Part shown: positions 1-10,910 of the stretch, piece by piece | Layout: every line of letters starts with the position of its first letter | Position numbering within the stretch: the stretch's first letter is position 1 | Assembly (NCBI GenBank): GCA_026545765.1 | Contig: CM048844.1 | Span: forward strand, 22,452,237 to 22,516,236 | Length of the DNA: 64,000 nt | Direction: 5' to 3' | DNA from: Plantago major | Lineage: Eukaryota > Streptophyta > Magnoliopsida > Lamiales > Plantaginaceae | Translations under genes and position numbers: made by a program | Notes under the pieces: generated by a model | Databases searched by the model: none | What the model was told of the DNA's origin: nothing | The model's input: only the letters and a program-made list of their open reading frames with translations

Positions 1-1276
1 TTTCTTTTTGCCGTTTTGGGAAGAAGTGTGAGGGTAAGAAAAACGGAAGTGAATACCGTTGGTTTGTGCAAAAGAGTGAAATAGACTATTGTCGAATTCC
101 TTGCCATTGTCGCATTGGATGTTTTTAATAGACGTATTGAATTGTGTGCGAACAAATGCATGAAACATAACGAATATAGCAAATACTTGAGATTTCTTAG
201 AGATAGGGAAGGTCCATAAGAACTTGGAAAAATCGTCAAGAAATAGCACATAATAGCGGTGACCGCTAGAGCTAGCTATAGGGGAAGTCCAGAGATCACT
301 ATGCACAATATCAAAGGGAGAAGTAGTAGTGGATAATGAATTATGAAAAGGCAATTTTATTTGTTTCCCTAAAGAACAAGAGGGACAAAAAGAATGTTTT
401 AGAGAATTACAACGAATAAAATTCTTACGAGAGAGAGAGCTAAGTATAGCTTCTCCCGGATGCCCTAAACGACTATGCCATAAAGTAGAAGGAAAAACTG
501 AAAAAGCTGTTTGAAGGGGGGTGGCCGATTTTGTTGAGTGGATTGGATATAGGTCTCTGATGCTATCACATCTCATGATTCGTTTCCCGGTCTGGAAATC
601 CTTAACAGAAAAACCAAAAGGATCAAATTCAATGGAAACAGAGTTATCTGTGGTAAAACTTGCGAACAGAGACAAGATTTTTAACAAGGTTAGGAGCATG
701 TAACACGTTTTTCAGGAGAAGAGGAGGATGGGGAGGAGATAGGTAAGTGTTACCATAACCTTGAATCGGAATCATATGACCATTGCCAACAATAACTCGA
801 TGATTATAAGTACCCGAATTGAAATAAGGGGAGAGAGTACCTTTGTCGGGTGTCATATGAGACGAAGCACCCGTGTCCATGTACCAGTTACCATCCGGAT
901 GAGTGATTCCCAAGGTATGCATAGCTGCCTCGACATCGGTGAGTGAAGCACCGGAATAGAATGCCTGCTGATGAGGCGGACGAGGGCCAAGGAGACCCTG
1001 CTGAGTTGGTGGACGAGGCGCGGGCTGCCATGGGGCCATGGGGAGGGGCATGGCGGGGCCCATTGCTTTGCCAGACGCCGTCTGGTGCCATTGAGGAGTG
1101 GGTCGCCACCTGGTGAGGAGGAGCTCCAGGAGGTTGCCCGTATGTGGTGTTGCCTTTGCGGTTTGGACCGCCTCTGTTGTTGTTCTTCTTCTTGTTCTTG
1201 GTGTTGGTGTTGTTTTACCTGCCAGAAGAAGAGGATGGGATGACAGAGTCAGAGGTATCTCCAGAGTTATGGCCAC
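1..1276 (-). pseudogene. Copia protease and integrase N-terminal region, broken
   Basis: The open frame 1276-644 contains the protease signature WYMDTGASSHMT, with the catalytic DTG, followed by a conserved block ending VLHAPNLVKNLVSVRKF. Below about 520 the minus strand, in another frame, reads LWHSRLGHPG (GAG-pre-integrase), a C-x2-C pair (FCPSC) and the start of the integrase core (DFSKFLWTFPI), running off base 1. In the intact family this polyprotein matures gag and inserts the cDNA. The stop near 644 and the frame change make this copy defective. Confidence 0.8.
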
Positions 1277-1956
1277 CAGAAGAAGCTAAGAGGGCCGAAC
1301 CACCGGCCTCTTTGTGTGCACGATGCTTGAGTGTTCGCTCCGCGAGCTTTATACGAGAGCGAATACTCTCAAAAGAAGGTGGAGGATCCTGATTTTGAAC
1401 ATAGTCAACAGTTCCGGAATAAGTTTCAGTTAAACCACTGAGAAGACGTAGAACTAGACGGCTTTCAGAAACCTCAATACCAATGTCGGCAAGTCGATCG
1501 GCAAGGGACTTGACGTGATTGCAATAGGCCTCGGCAGAAGAGAAGTTGTCAAGGCGGACGTCTGCGAGCTCTTCCTCTAGATGAGTAGCGGAAGAACCTT
1601 TGTTATCCATGAAGATTTGTTCAAAACGGGACCAAGCAGCAGCAGCCGTGTCATTCTTGACAAGAATGGCATGAAGGAGGTCGGAAGAGACGGTCGCATA
1701 GATCCACTGTAAAACGATGGCATCAAGTCGATTGTAGAGATCGACATCGGCTTCCTTGAGAGCCTTGATTTTGGCGATGTCGGCCTCTTCCGTCGGTGGT
1801 AGGATGCGATGCATAAGATTATGCACCCCGTGCTTGAACCTGGAATAACGTCACCCAAGAATGATAGAGGCCTGTCTCAGTATCCAACGTGATAGGGATT
1901 AGTGATCGAACATTGGTGATAGAGAGAGCCGGATGAAACTTGGATGATTCAGACAT
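1215..1956 (-). pseudogene. Copia gag (UBN2/retrotran-gag type), frameshifted
   Basis: The likely start codon is at 1956 (MSESSKFHPALSITNVRSL), typical of the N-terminal gag segment of plant Copia elements. The reading frame moves near 1825 into a second frame covering 1826-1215, which carries the gag helical domain (motifs ILVKNDTAAAAWSRFEQIF and LLSGLTETYSGTV). The Ser/Gly-rich C-terminal part then passes into a Pro/Gln-rich linker in a third frame. It would form the element's nucleocapsid. No clear CCHC knuckle survives. The frame breaks indicate that this is not an expressed full-length protein. Confidence 0.8.
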
Positions 1957-2130
1957 GGTGGAGACGAGGAGCTGTTCGGGAAAGAAGGTGGCGTGAGGCC
2001 GGAAGAATAGAGGTAGGGGAGGGCTGTTTCCGCGTGAGGCTGACGAAACAGGAAGGGAAGCGTAGAAGAAGAGGGGCGCCGAACGGGAACACCTAGCAGC
2101 GGAGGGGACCAAATTTAGGTCTTGATACCA

Positions 2131-2281
2131 TGTAAGATAATAATCTTGTGCATTGATTCAATAATGAGTACATGTATTTATACAATGTGATTGCTTGATA
2201 GCCAAGTATTCTAATCTAATTAGGAATTCAAGTATTCTAATCTAATTAGGAATCTACTTTAAATATATACATATTCTAACA
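2131..2281 (-). repeat. 5' LTR of the Copia element (151 bp)
   Basis: Bounded by TG and CA on the minus strand and abutting the primer-binding site. It is short for an LTR and contains a direct repeat of an attcctaattagattagaa unit. A tataaata sequence near 2175 is a candidate promoter element. Confidence 0.85.
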
Positions 2282-2694
2282 TACTATTCAAACAAAATGA
2301 ATTTTAAAATTTGTCATATTCTTTTCATTATATTCTATTTTTAAAGCATCTTTTTTCACAAAATTTAATTCCTTATATCCAACCTCAATGGAGATTCGCT
2401 CATATGGCATCAATCAGTCAACCAAAAATTGGTTTCAACTCTGACTTTGAGTAGAGTACCCACATGTAAAAGAAAAATCCTAGTTGTATTAAACAAAATA
2501 GATAATGGAATAAAAGTTTTTCTGAACACAAGAACTAAGTTATATTAAATACGCATCAAAATACCCAAGTTGTTCGTGTCCTTGTATGTGAATCATACGT
2601 ACGAGGGGTCACTTTGTCCAGATCATGTTTAAGATACACATCAAACCACGCAGGACAAACATTCTAAATTAACAAACTACTCCTAAGTTTAACA

Positions 2695-2879
2695 TAATCC
2701 CTCCGTTCCACAACAAATGTCACATGTTCCATTTATATCTGTCCCACTACAAATGTCACATTTCCATTTTTGGCAACATTTACAACCCATGTGCATTTGT
2801 CCCCCAACATTTACACTGTACATTAAACTCCGTGCCCAGAACCAAACATGACATTTGTTTTGGGACGGAGGAGGGAGTA
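2695..2879. mobile_element. Stowaway-like MITE
   Basis: Terminal inverted repeats ATCCCTCCGTTCC and TGGGACGGAGGAGGGAGT are flanked by TA dinucleotides, the target duplication of Tc1/mariner-derived Stowaway elements. It is about 185 bp, non-coding, with internal repeats of aaatgtcaca. Confidence 0.7.
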
Positions 2880-3480
2880 GTCCGAAAGGTGAGATGCAAA
2901 ACAACCAAAAGTTTCAAAAGATTCAAATGCATATCCACTTCCTAACTTTGCCAAAAGACCAGCAACTTTGGGGCATTATGTGTAGATCAACTGCATTAGT
3001 AGAATAAAAGTTAGTACAACCTACGAACAATTACCAAATGAATATGCGCGCGCAACCTAATAAAAAGTTAGAATAAAATCATTCCAATCTAACATAATCC
3101 CCAGTGTCAATAAAGTTTTACTTTGACTACGATTAATCTTAAACCGTAACAATGAAATCTTCAATTAAACTATCTACTAAAACTTTTTTTTATATAATTT
3201 AATTTACATTTCACCATTACAGTTTCACAATAATTTAATAATTTATAGTTAAAGTTGAAGCTTACTGATCGTAAAAGGTCAAAAATCGGACAAGTTACTT
3301 GGGACGCAGGAATATAGCCAAATATGCATGTGGTATTAATTATGTCTCTTGGACAGACGTGCGCGCGGACTTACGCTGCATTGCATTAATTTATAACCGT
3401 GCGATATTTATAGTCGGATATGCATGTGATATTAATTATGTCTCTTGGATAAATGATATCTCAAAAATCTGGTCGTTTAA

Positions 3481-3750
3481 TAATACTCTCTTCATCTAAT
3501 AGAAGTTTTCCAGTTTACTGTTTATGTACAAAAATTAAGGAGTGTAATATTATAACAATATAGAATACATGTAAGAATTATGACTTTATTGGTAGTTGGT
3601 TTAATTGTTTAAGTTCATTTTTAACGTTATAACTGGAGGATATAAAATTATATAATTGTTCCTAAAATGACAGAGAAATGATAGCGGACAACTCCATCGG
3701 GACACCAAAATGGCAAAAGTAGACAGCTTATATGGGACGGAGGGAGTATA
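3481..3750. mobile_element. Stowaway-like MITE, diverged left end
   Basis: The right terminus is atatgggacggagggagtat. The left terminus tactctcttcatctaatag is a worn inverted copy. TA lies at both edges. It has no coding capacity. Confidence 0.5.
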
Positions 3751-3776
3751 TTATAAATATTGTTCAAGGTTTAAAA

Positions 3777-4003
3777 TATACTCTGTCTCGGACAATATTA
3801 CCCACAGGTCCGGACATACGTTTTAAGAAAAAAGTGAATAAAGTAGGAGAGATAGTAAAAAAACAGTAGGAAATAGATTGAATAAAGTAGAAGACACAGT
3901 GAAGAATGCATGAGAGAAGGTGTATAAAATAGGGGATGAGAAGTTGAAATTGAGACATACCAAAATGCAATGTGAAAAGTTGAATTCAGGATAAAGGGAG
4001 TAT
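3777..4003. mobile_element. Stowaway-like MITE
   Basis: Left end tatactctgtctcgga, right end aggataaagggagtat. The body contains gtgaataaagtaggagagat, also present in the element at 36539-36786, so the two belong to one family. Confidence 0.55.
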
Positions 4004-4139
4004 GATGTTTGTAGTTAAACATATTGATATTATCTACTATGTCACAAAAGCTTGTCAACTAAAGGGATTATTATGCAATTTACTGGATGGTGTTAGAAAA
4101 ATTAAACAGGATTTAAAAAATAATTTCATTTGAAAACTA

Positions 4140-4322
4140 GAAACTAGCTCAATCAACCAGCCATGAAACTACGCATCATTGCGAGCATATACCAAGAAAA
4201 GTCGCAGACACTGACAACAGAGCCAAGTCTTGGTTACCCTTCCAAATTGCTAGCTTAATCTGCTATGTTATAGAGTAGAGAAGAGACCAACTGCAAACCC
4301 TTCACGTCAGTTCGACCTCTCG
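4140..4322 (+). other. Possible 5'UTR exon of the DUF247 gene
   Basis: The segment ends CTCTCG|GTAAGTAT, a strong plant splice donor at 4323. The DUF247 start codon at 6557 is immediately preceded by a good acceptor, GCTGCACAG|ATG. Linking the two gives a 2.2-kb 5'UTR intron holding the Cassandra and TRIM fragments. This is inference from splice signals only; the transcription start is not visible. Confidence 0.35.
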
Positions 4323-4696
4323 GTAAGTATTACATTACACAGCTTTTCATTTCCAGAAATTCACTCTTATTTTGTACAACCATTATACATTTTATTATCA
4401 ATAATTTATTTGTTATACTTCATCTAGCTAGATAGCACCATCTTACATATACTTTTTATAAATTTTACTCATTTTTTGAATCAATATCTCATATAATACC
4501 TCCATTTTCTTAATCTCCATTTATGAATCAATTTCTGAGTTTAGACTTTAGAGTGAGATACTGAGATGGAGTAGTATTTGACAGAATTCCATCAGTGTCT
4601 AATAGAATTATACGATGATATAATTTCATACAGTATAATTTAAAATTTCTGAGCATGTCCACATTTGAATTTAGTGAATTAATATTAATTGTAATG

Positions 4697-4797
4697 ATCA
4701 AAGTTTTAAAGAGATTAAAGTGATTGAGAATAATACTCATACTAACACAGTGCACCATTCTTTTCGAAATTATATCCATAATAACACTAAAGTTAAG
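4697..4797 (+). mobile_element. Cassandra LTR fragment
   Basis: The words aaagagattaaagtgattgag, ctcatactaacacagtgcacc and actaaagttaag match in order the LTR copies at 33896-34207 and 39541-40227. Only the part upstream of and into the 5S-like segment remains. Confidence 0.6.
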
Positions 4798-4879
4798 GGT
4801 ACTTATTATGCATTAATTTTAAAATGAGTGACCCACTACATAGTTTTCCTTTTCATTTCAAGCCACCATGCCAAGATCC

Positions 4880-5360
4880 GGCTGCCATCCTAGCTCTGCC
4901 AGTGACGGAGGGAATCAGGGAAAGAGGGTCAAGGGGGTCAGCTGACACCTGAGATTCTGATAATTAATTCTCTATATGAATTAGGATGTAAGAAATGAAT
5001 CTTGGCTAAGTGTTCAATATCTTCCCATCCCAATATTTTTTTCTTTTCAAACATTATCTAATCCCCTTATTTCTTCTTTTTTTTTTCTTTCAAAAACTTA
5101 TTTATGCATTTTAGATATAAATCCCCTCTTCTCAATCAATAAATATCAATACTACTTTTTCACATATTATTTTTATAAAATAATAAATATTCTAATCATA
5201 TTGTCACCTAAGTAAAATAAAATTATTTTCCCATATAATCCACATATAATGCCTTAAAATATAGGTATTTATAGTATACTAAAATCATTGCAAAAAATTC
5301 AATATTTTATGAATTCGACCCCTCTGAAATTTGTTTATGAATTCGTCACTAGCATCGACC
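4880..5360. mobile_element. Probable degraded DNA-transposon relic
   Basis: The edges carry an imperfect inverted repeat, ccagtgacggaggga on the left and, read inward from the right, ctagtgacgaattcat. The middle is AT-rich and non-coding. No convincing target duplication is seen, so the class is uncertain. Confidence 0.3.
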
Positions 5361-5984
5361 ATGTCCACATCCACCCAGCAAACACACATCCATCGGTCCA
5401 CCAAGCATTCCCTAAATTGAGAAGGCATCGGAGATGGAAAAAAATAGTTTGAGGCGATGCATATGCCGGTATTTCATGTTCCATGTGTAGAGTCGATAGT
5501 TATGCCGGCCTGCACATGTCAAAGCCTTCCGCTCAACTATTTTAATTTTCTCTTATTCATCAATTGCTTAGGGAATTCAAATCTGCCGATCCTTCTTCAT
5601 CAATCACCCATTGATTTCAAACCTGGTGATGTTATTTTCTTCATCAATCCCTCAATTCAAACCTGACGGTATTCTTCTTCCTACTCAGTGAATTCAAACC
5701 TGACGATATTCATCTTCATTAATTCCTCAGGAAATTCAAACCTGATATTCTTCTTCATCAACCAATCATCAGTGAATTTATACCTGGCGATTTCTTTTGT
5801 GGTGATGGTGATGGTTCCAGTTAATACTACTGACAATTCATCCTCTCCGTTTTTTATTTATCCCGTCGATGTTCTTCCGGCATTTGCCTTATCCGCGCGT
5901 TGTAGTTCTCTAGCCGATGGTCATGCCGGTCTACTTGTTTTGCTTTTGTGCTTCCAAGTTGACCATGAAAAATATCCATGGTCA

Positions 5985-6190
5985 ACTCCAATACTTTCCC
6001 ACACTCGTGTACGGTTTCAACCTGTCATTCGAGTGGAAATTTAATATGGGGCGGAGATTGTCTCAGTGGAGATTCGAACCCAGGTGGTCGTGAGCTAGAG
6101 GCTTTGCCATGATAAAATTTCATCTCATCTAAAAGGTCAAACTTGTAGAGAGACGTGAAATGTATTCATTTATATTAATAACACTCCAAT
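5985..6190 (-). mobile_element. TRIM fragment, same family as 14137-14424
   Basis: Contains the family's internal block (atttaatatggggcggagat, then gattcgaacccagg) and one terminal repeat (catctcatctaaaaggtc to ttaataacactccaata). The other terminal repeat is reduced to ctccaatac. The primer-site complement has decayed to ggctttgccatga. Confidence 0.65.
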
Positions 6191-6556
6191 AACAACTTTT
6201 CACATAGCTATTATAGCTCCGTTTAATGGGCGGATGTGGAGCATCGAAACTAAAGTCTGAATTTAATAGTGGAAAAGGTTTTGGCTACATTTTTCTTAGA
6301 TTTTGGCCTCTGGAATTTCAGCTCTAATCTAACAAACTTCTTCAAGACCACCCATCTTCTCTCAATTTATATATTTTCTATATATTTTTTCAAGTTCGAG
6401 GGATGTATTGACAATTTCATAGTACAATTTAACGTTGACCTTATTGACATTTATCGGCAGGGCAGGGGTATTAAAGTGAGTTTTTAACGAAGCTTTATGG
6501 TATACTATGGGGCTCTTTACGTAAGTTTACCCTTAATAAACCTATTAGCTGCACAG

Positions 6557-7876
6557 ATGGCAGGTACTCCTGATACTGTGATCGTTCAAATTGACCAAAT
6601 GATCAACCAGCTGCAGCAGCCTACCAATCCGGCTAACCTTCCCAATCCTCCTGAGCCCAAGATACTTAAGGTCAATGATCAGTTACGCAGAGTGAATGAA
6701 CAGGCTTATAATCCGAAAATAGTTTCTATTGGTCCTATTCATCATGGAAATGTCCTCCTTAAGGTTATGGAGGAACACAAGCTAAGCTATTATAAAATGT
6801 TGAAACAGAGAAAGCCAGGCAGTATAGAAACATGTGTTGTGGAACTGAGGATTTTGAGAGATCGAGCGCGTGGATATTATTCAGCCGACTTTCAATATCC
6901 AACTGACGAAAACAAGTTTCTAACAATCCTGCTTCTCGATGGAATTTTTGTTATTGAGCTATTACGGAAGCTTTGGCGTGAGGATTTGAGGGACCAGCAC
7001 GATCTCGTTTTCGGGTCTAATCACGTGCTCGGCCAAGTAACACATGACTTGCTGCTGATAGAGAACCAACTACCTTTATTTGTCATACATAAATTGTTTG
7101 AATTGACAAAAGAAAATGATCCAGGCGATGACATACAGCACCTGATCACCAATTTTTTGGGTCCCAAGATGCCATGGCGAATTATGAATCCTCCTTTCAT
7201 TCAGATCAAAGATCCTGATGATGAATATCATCATATTCTTGGACTGCTGTGTACAACTTATTACTCTTTCGTGGATCTGAAGCACAATGAATCCAGTGAC
7301 GACATACTTTCTGCTTCAGAGCTGAAAGCGTTGGGGATCAAGTTCAAACTGGCCAAAAATAATATCTTGAAGGATATTAAGTTCGCCCGTGGAATTTTGG
7401 AACTGCCACGTCTGATAGTTTCAGACGAAACCGAGTCAATACTGAGGAACCTGGTTGCATATGAGCAGTCCCTCTCCAATGGCAGTAACACTAACAGGTA
7501 TGTGACAGATTATGTGGTCTTCATGCAGTGCTTGATTAGTTCAAAAAGGGATGCAACAATGCTTAGACGGTCTGGAATTCTTGTTAATCGGCTGGGAGAT
7601 GACGAAATGGTTTTTCAAATGGTCAACAAGTTGATGAGTAATGTCATAACTTCCTTGAACTTTAGTTACAAAGGGCTCTTCGGGAGAGTGAATGCACACT
7701 GTGACAGTGAGAATACAAAGATGATGGCTAGCCTACATGAGAACTACTGTAACAGTTTCTGGGGAAAGTTGTCAGTTGCAGGAGCTATTTCACTTCTTGT
7801 CCTCACCATATTGCAGGCAGCATTCGCTGTTGTTACCTATATTAAGCAATTTGTATTAAAGCAGGGAAATTCATGA
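6557..7876 (+). CDS. DUF247 (UPF0481) plant membrane protein
   Basis: Encodes 439 residues from the ATG at 6557. An upstream in-frame ATG at 6497 would add 20 residues, but a splice acceptor (GCACAG) directly precedes the 6557 ATG, so I prefer the shorter form. The N-terminal signature YNPKIVSIGPIHHG followed by EEHKLSYYKMLKQR is diagnostic of DUF247; further family blocks are LLLDGIFVIELL, DLLLIENQLPLFVI and ARGILELPRLIVSDETES. Near the C-terminus is one hydrophobic helix (AGAISLLVLTILQAAFAVV), the usual membrane anchor. Length is close to the family norm. Biochemical function is unknown for most members; some act in grass self-incompatibility, which cannot be assumed here. Uninterrupted and apparently intact. 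Confidence 0.9.
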   Translation: MAGTPDTVIVQIDQMINQLQQPTNPANLPNPPEPKILKVNDQLRRVNEQAYNPKIVSIGPIHHGNVLLKVMEEHKLSYYKMLKQRKPGSIETCVVELRILRDRARGYYSADFQYPTDENKFLTILLLDGIFVIELLRKLWREDLRDQHDLVFGSNHVLGQVTHDLLLIENQLPLFVIHKLFELTKENDPGDDIQHLITNFLGPKMPWRIMNPPFIQIKDPDDEYHHILGLLCTTYYSFVDLKHNESSDDILSASELKALGIKFKLAKNNILKDIKFARGILELPRLIVSDETESILRNLVAYEQSLSNGSNTNRYVTDYVVFMQCLISSKRDATMLRRSGILVNRLGDDEMVFQMVNKLMSNVITSLNFSYKGLFGRVNAHCDSENTKMMASLHENYCNSFWGKLSVAGAISLLVLTILQAAFAVVTYIKQFVLKQGNS

Positions 7877-8789
7877 TGGAACAGCACCCATTCATTATTC
7901 ATACCTTTTGATCAATTTCCTTTGAGCATGTACTGTATGTCTTATTATGGCTGTCTAAACCATTGTTTGAACCAGGCATGGAATCCTCTTGATTTTCAAC
8001 GTTGCTTTGTGTATTTTTCTATGTCAATTCCTTTGTGCTATTAGACTGATAAGAAACTTTTATATATACATGAACCCTGCTTTCATTAAGTGCATCTGCA
8101 CTGATCGAGAGATGTAATTACATCCAGTTTCCACTGGGATCAAGGGACTACTGCATATAAATAAAAGAAGTGCACTTGTGGTATATTTTATTTATTTATT
8201 CTGTCTTTTTTTTTTTTTTTTTGGAGAAAATTTATTTATTCTGTCAATGATAGATTTCTTCTGAAACCTTGGTGCATGCACTGTATAATTTGAATAGAAA
8301 GTTTTGCAGCTTATTATGAGAATCAAGTTGCCCCAGTTTACAATACCTTTATGCATTCAGAGTGGGAATATATTGAACTGATCAGAGATGAACAACCTTT
8401 CACCAGACGGAAAAGAGATTAATGCTTGGAAGATGAAAAGTGTACTTCTGATGATCGTTGGTTGATTGTGATCGTCAGGTTTTACTTCCTTTCTTCTTTT
8501 ACCATGTATAGGACCGAATGCTGACTATTAGAATCACTGTGTGCCCTAGATGGAGTCCTAGTTCAGAGACTGTAAATCGGGGCCATTATTCATTACACTT
8601 CCAGTACATTTGTCACAGGATTAACATGTTCTTTGCGAAAACCAGCTGCTAAGATTTCTTTTATGGGATTAACTGTTAGCATATGCGTGTAAGCTGGATG
8701 CATCACAATTTTCTGCAGCCCAGACTTGAGAAAATTCCATGGTTTGTCCGAAGCTTTAGCAAATTGACATTTTATTTCTAAGATTTTAT
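7877..8789. other. 3' flank of the DUF247 gene, no gene seen
   Basis: AT-rich sequence with a T-run near 8207-8222 and no credible open frame. It probably contains the DUF247 3'UTR, but no unambiguous polyadenylation signal stands out. Confidence 0.5.
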
Positions 8790-9130
8790 TGTGGATAGTG
8801 GATACACCTTCTGCATCTCTCTGTTTTATTATCAAACTCAACCCAACCACAAAATGCTTCACAATCCCACTCCAAACAATCATGGGTCAAGACATTTTGC
8901 TCCCAAACACGTTCAAACTCCTTCAGTGAATCCATTTCCACTTTTATCCAGATGCATTCCTCTGGCATTCAACCAGATAGCTTTGCGTCTTTAAATCAGT
9001 CACATTGGAATCAAGATTTTAGGGTCCACACTACTACGGTGAGAGGGTCAGACCTCGGGGGACGAGACCATACGAACTAGTAGATTTTAGGTTTAGGGAA
9101 ACAGATTCATGCGTTTTGTCAAACCAAATC
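8790..9130 (+). pseudogene. 5' fragment of a DYW-PPR gene (OTP84-like duplicate)
   Basis: This stretch is a diverged copy of 18030-18345, the start of the intact PPR gene. Nearly identical runs include tccacttttatccagatgca and ctctggcattcaaccagata. Relative to the intact gene it has substitutions, a deletion around the LKAV codons (cctgctgtcttgaaagcagt is reduced to tttaaatcagt), and an insertion of about 65 bp near 9027-9092. It then loses similarity near 9130 and has no PPR repeats beyond. Small minus-strand open frames here are shadows. It lies about 9 kb from its presumed source in the same orientation. Confidence 0.85.
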
Positions 9131-9715
9131 ATACAATTACAGGTACCTCAATTACATTTATCAAGTGTTACTTCTATCGTAAATTCTCATCTTACCCCAA
9201 ACTCAACATGTCTGCCATTTCAGCCATTAATTTGTTTAGAAACCAAGAAAGCATCACTCAACTAGAGCTGGTACGAATCTTGTAGTATCGAAATCTTATA
9301 ACCACTAGTCTTCAAAATTTTGAAGAGCTCAAATTGTTTTTGAGCCTTTCAACTGACAACTTCATGAACAATATAGCTCATACCTTACACATCACTCCTA
9401 ACTCCCTTCACTGCTTGTACAAAAACAAGCATAACCATGTTTATGGCAACAGGCATATCATACTGTACAGGTGATATAGAAAGTTAACAAACGTACCTTT
9501 AGTTATTATGAACCTTAGACTCAATCAACATGCTTTGAACACAACAAACGTAGACTAGCAAAAGATACTCAAGACAGATTAGATCATAAATGTAACCCAC
9601 AATTAAAGGTAAAATCAAAATTTAAATGTCAATAAAACAAAACCTCAAGTTTACATTCATGTCTAGTAATAGATCAAATATTCAAAAGCACATTTGGCAA
9701 AACACCCGGAAGAAA

Positions 9716-9913
9716 TCATCTCAACCTCCTAGCCTCTCTTTCAGACTCGAGCAGGGTAAGAACATCTCCCTCCCTGACAGGTCCCTTGACGTTTCTCATG
9801 ATGAAACGGTTTTGATCATCAATGAACTTAACTCGGACCTGAGTGACCTGTCCGCGAGACCCAGTCCTCCCAATAATCTTTACCACAATAGCATGCTTGA
9901 TTTGAGAATCCAT
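9716..9913 (-). CDS. RPS28: 40S ribosomal protein S28 (eS28)
   Basis: A complete 65-residue protein in one coding exon, beginning [20 protein letters not shown] and ending [10 protein letters not shown]. Length and sequence are those of the highly conserved eukaryotic S28, a small OB-fold protein of the 40S head near the mRNA exit site. The ATG lies two bases downstream of a splice acceptor (TTTGCAG|T|ATG) at 9915. The matching donor is TTTAG|GTTAGTTC at 10794, so the 5'UTR is split by an intron of about 880 bp (9915-10794). The untranslated first exon, about 10795-10885, contains pyrimidine-rich CTTCGTCTTCG, common in plant ribosomal protein leaders. Nothing in the coding part suggests decay. 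Confidence 0.96.
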   Translation of the reverse strand: MDSQIKHAIVVKIIGRTGSRGQVTQVRVKFIDDQNRFIMRNVKGPVREGDVLTLLESEREARRLR

Positions 9914-10120
9914 ACTGCAAATACAAAGTTTAAAAGAATCACTCTATGTTTATCCATATGACTCAAGCTAGCTAAAACCAGACTGCAAAGACAAAGTTCA
10001 AAAGGATGACTCTTATGTTTATCCATACGACCCAAGCTAGCTAAAACCAGACTGCAAAGACAAAGTTCAAAAGTATGACTCTATGTTAATCCATAGTATG
10101 ACTCAACATAGCTAAAAAGA
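9914..10120 (-). repeat. Three tandem ~68-bp repeats carrying the eS28 intron acceptor
   Basis: Units 9914-9981, 9982-10050 and 10051-10120 each start actgcaaa and contain gactcaagctagctaaaacc or a close variant. In the sense of the gene each unit delivers a pyrimidine-rich tract ending TTTGCAG, so two extra candidate 3' splice sites lie 68 and 137 bases upstream of the one next to the ATG. Both upstream choices would retain an ATGGATAAACATA start upstream of the true start codon. Confidence 0.85.
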
Positions 10121-10885
10121 CATTAGTCTTAAAACACTGGAATTGTCTCCCATCAACAATGCATTGTCATTCATTAGCTCTAAGTAGTTAATCGCAACAG
10201 CTTCACCTGCTAAATTCAGCTGAATTTCAAGGTTAAATATGATACAAGTTCACAAAAAATGCTGAATTTCCAAATAGCTTCAATCAGGATAAAGTTCAGG
10301 TCTTTCAGCTCAAATACGATAGAAAATCACATAATAGCTCAATTTTCAAATACTAAATTTGTGGTCAGCTAAAATACAGTTATAACATCGAAGGACAAGC
10401 AATTTCAAACAGCCACAGATCTAAAGCGTGCATACGAAACTTTCTTGGATCAGAGCTTTTGAAGTGAGAGGGTCTGATTCTCAATCGATGGACAAACTAT
10501 TCAGGAGAAAGATACGCTTCTGCTCTTTTTCTCAATGAATTATAAGATACAAAGGTACCAAATCATATGCAGAATTTATCATACACATTGAATCATTCGC
10601 ATCATCATCGTAGTCATGTAAAAACAAGCATCAGGTATATTAAATTCTGGTAAAGAGGACCAATCAAGAGCTACAAACAACCACAATACCAATTCAATTG
10701 ACAAAATGCATCTATGTAACTGCAGAGGAATCGATCTAAACAACACAATCAATTGAATAAGTAATCGATCGAGGAAATTAGTATGAGAACTAACCTAAAC
10801 GGTGAACGGAGATTTGATCGGAACGGCTATGCGAAGACGAAGACGGCTGCAACTGCAATGGAGGAGAATAAACCTAAGAGGAGAT

Positions 10886-10910
10886 TATCTGTTTATATAT
10901 ATTGAAGGGC
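10886..10910 (-). promoter_or_regulatory. Putative TATA box of the eS28 gene
   Basis: The minus strand reads AATATATATAAACAG just upstream of the C/T-rich leader. An AAACCCT-type telo-box fragment occurs at about 10912-10918 on the plus strand, an element common in ribosomal protein promoters. The start site is not determined. Confidence 0.5.

Larger units (their letters stand above)
1..2281 (-). mobile_element. Ty1/Copia LTR retrotransposon, 5' half, decayed
   Basis: Read on the minus strand the order is LTR (2281-2131), primer-binding site, gag, aspartic protease, GAG-pre-integrase and the start of integrase; the element leaves the window at base 1. The LTR begins TGTTAGAATATG and ends TTATCTTACA, directly followed by TGGTATCAAGACC (2130-2118), a tRNA-Met-type primer-binding site. 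Coding frames shift near 1825 and near 1250, so this copy is not intact. The order protease, then integrase, is that of Copia. The 3' half with RT and RNase H lies outside the window, so age and target duplication cannot be judged; the five bases outside the LTR are tacta (2282-2286). Confidence 0.9.
2282..4139. other. Intergenic AT-rich stretch with three Stowaway-like MITEs
   Basis: I see no supportable gene. The stretch is mostly low-complexity AT-rich sequence with the three MITEs listed separately. Short open frames here fall inside the MITEs or have no recognisable features. Confidence 0.6.

Noticed and set aside
644..1392. Several plus-strand open frames with Cys- or Leu-rich products
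   Set aside because: They are antisense shadows of the minus-strand Copia gag/protease frames.
8593..8968. Minus-strand open frames over the PPR relic
   Set aside because: The homology to the intact PPR gene is on the plus strand; these frames are antisense.
10051..10120. CRISPR-like direct repeats in the eS28 intron
   Set aside because: Contiguous 68-bp tandem units without spacers in plant nuclear DNA; simple duplication explains them.
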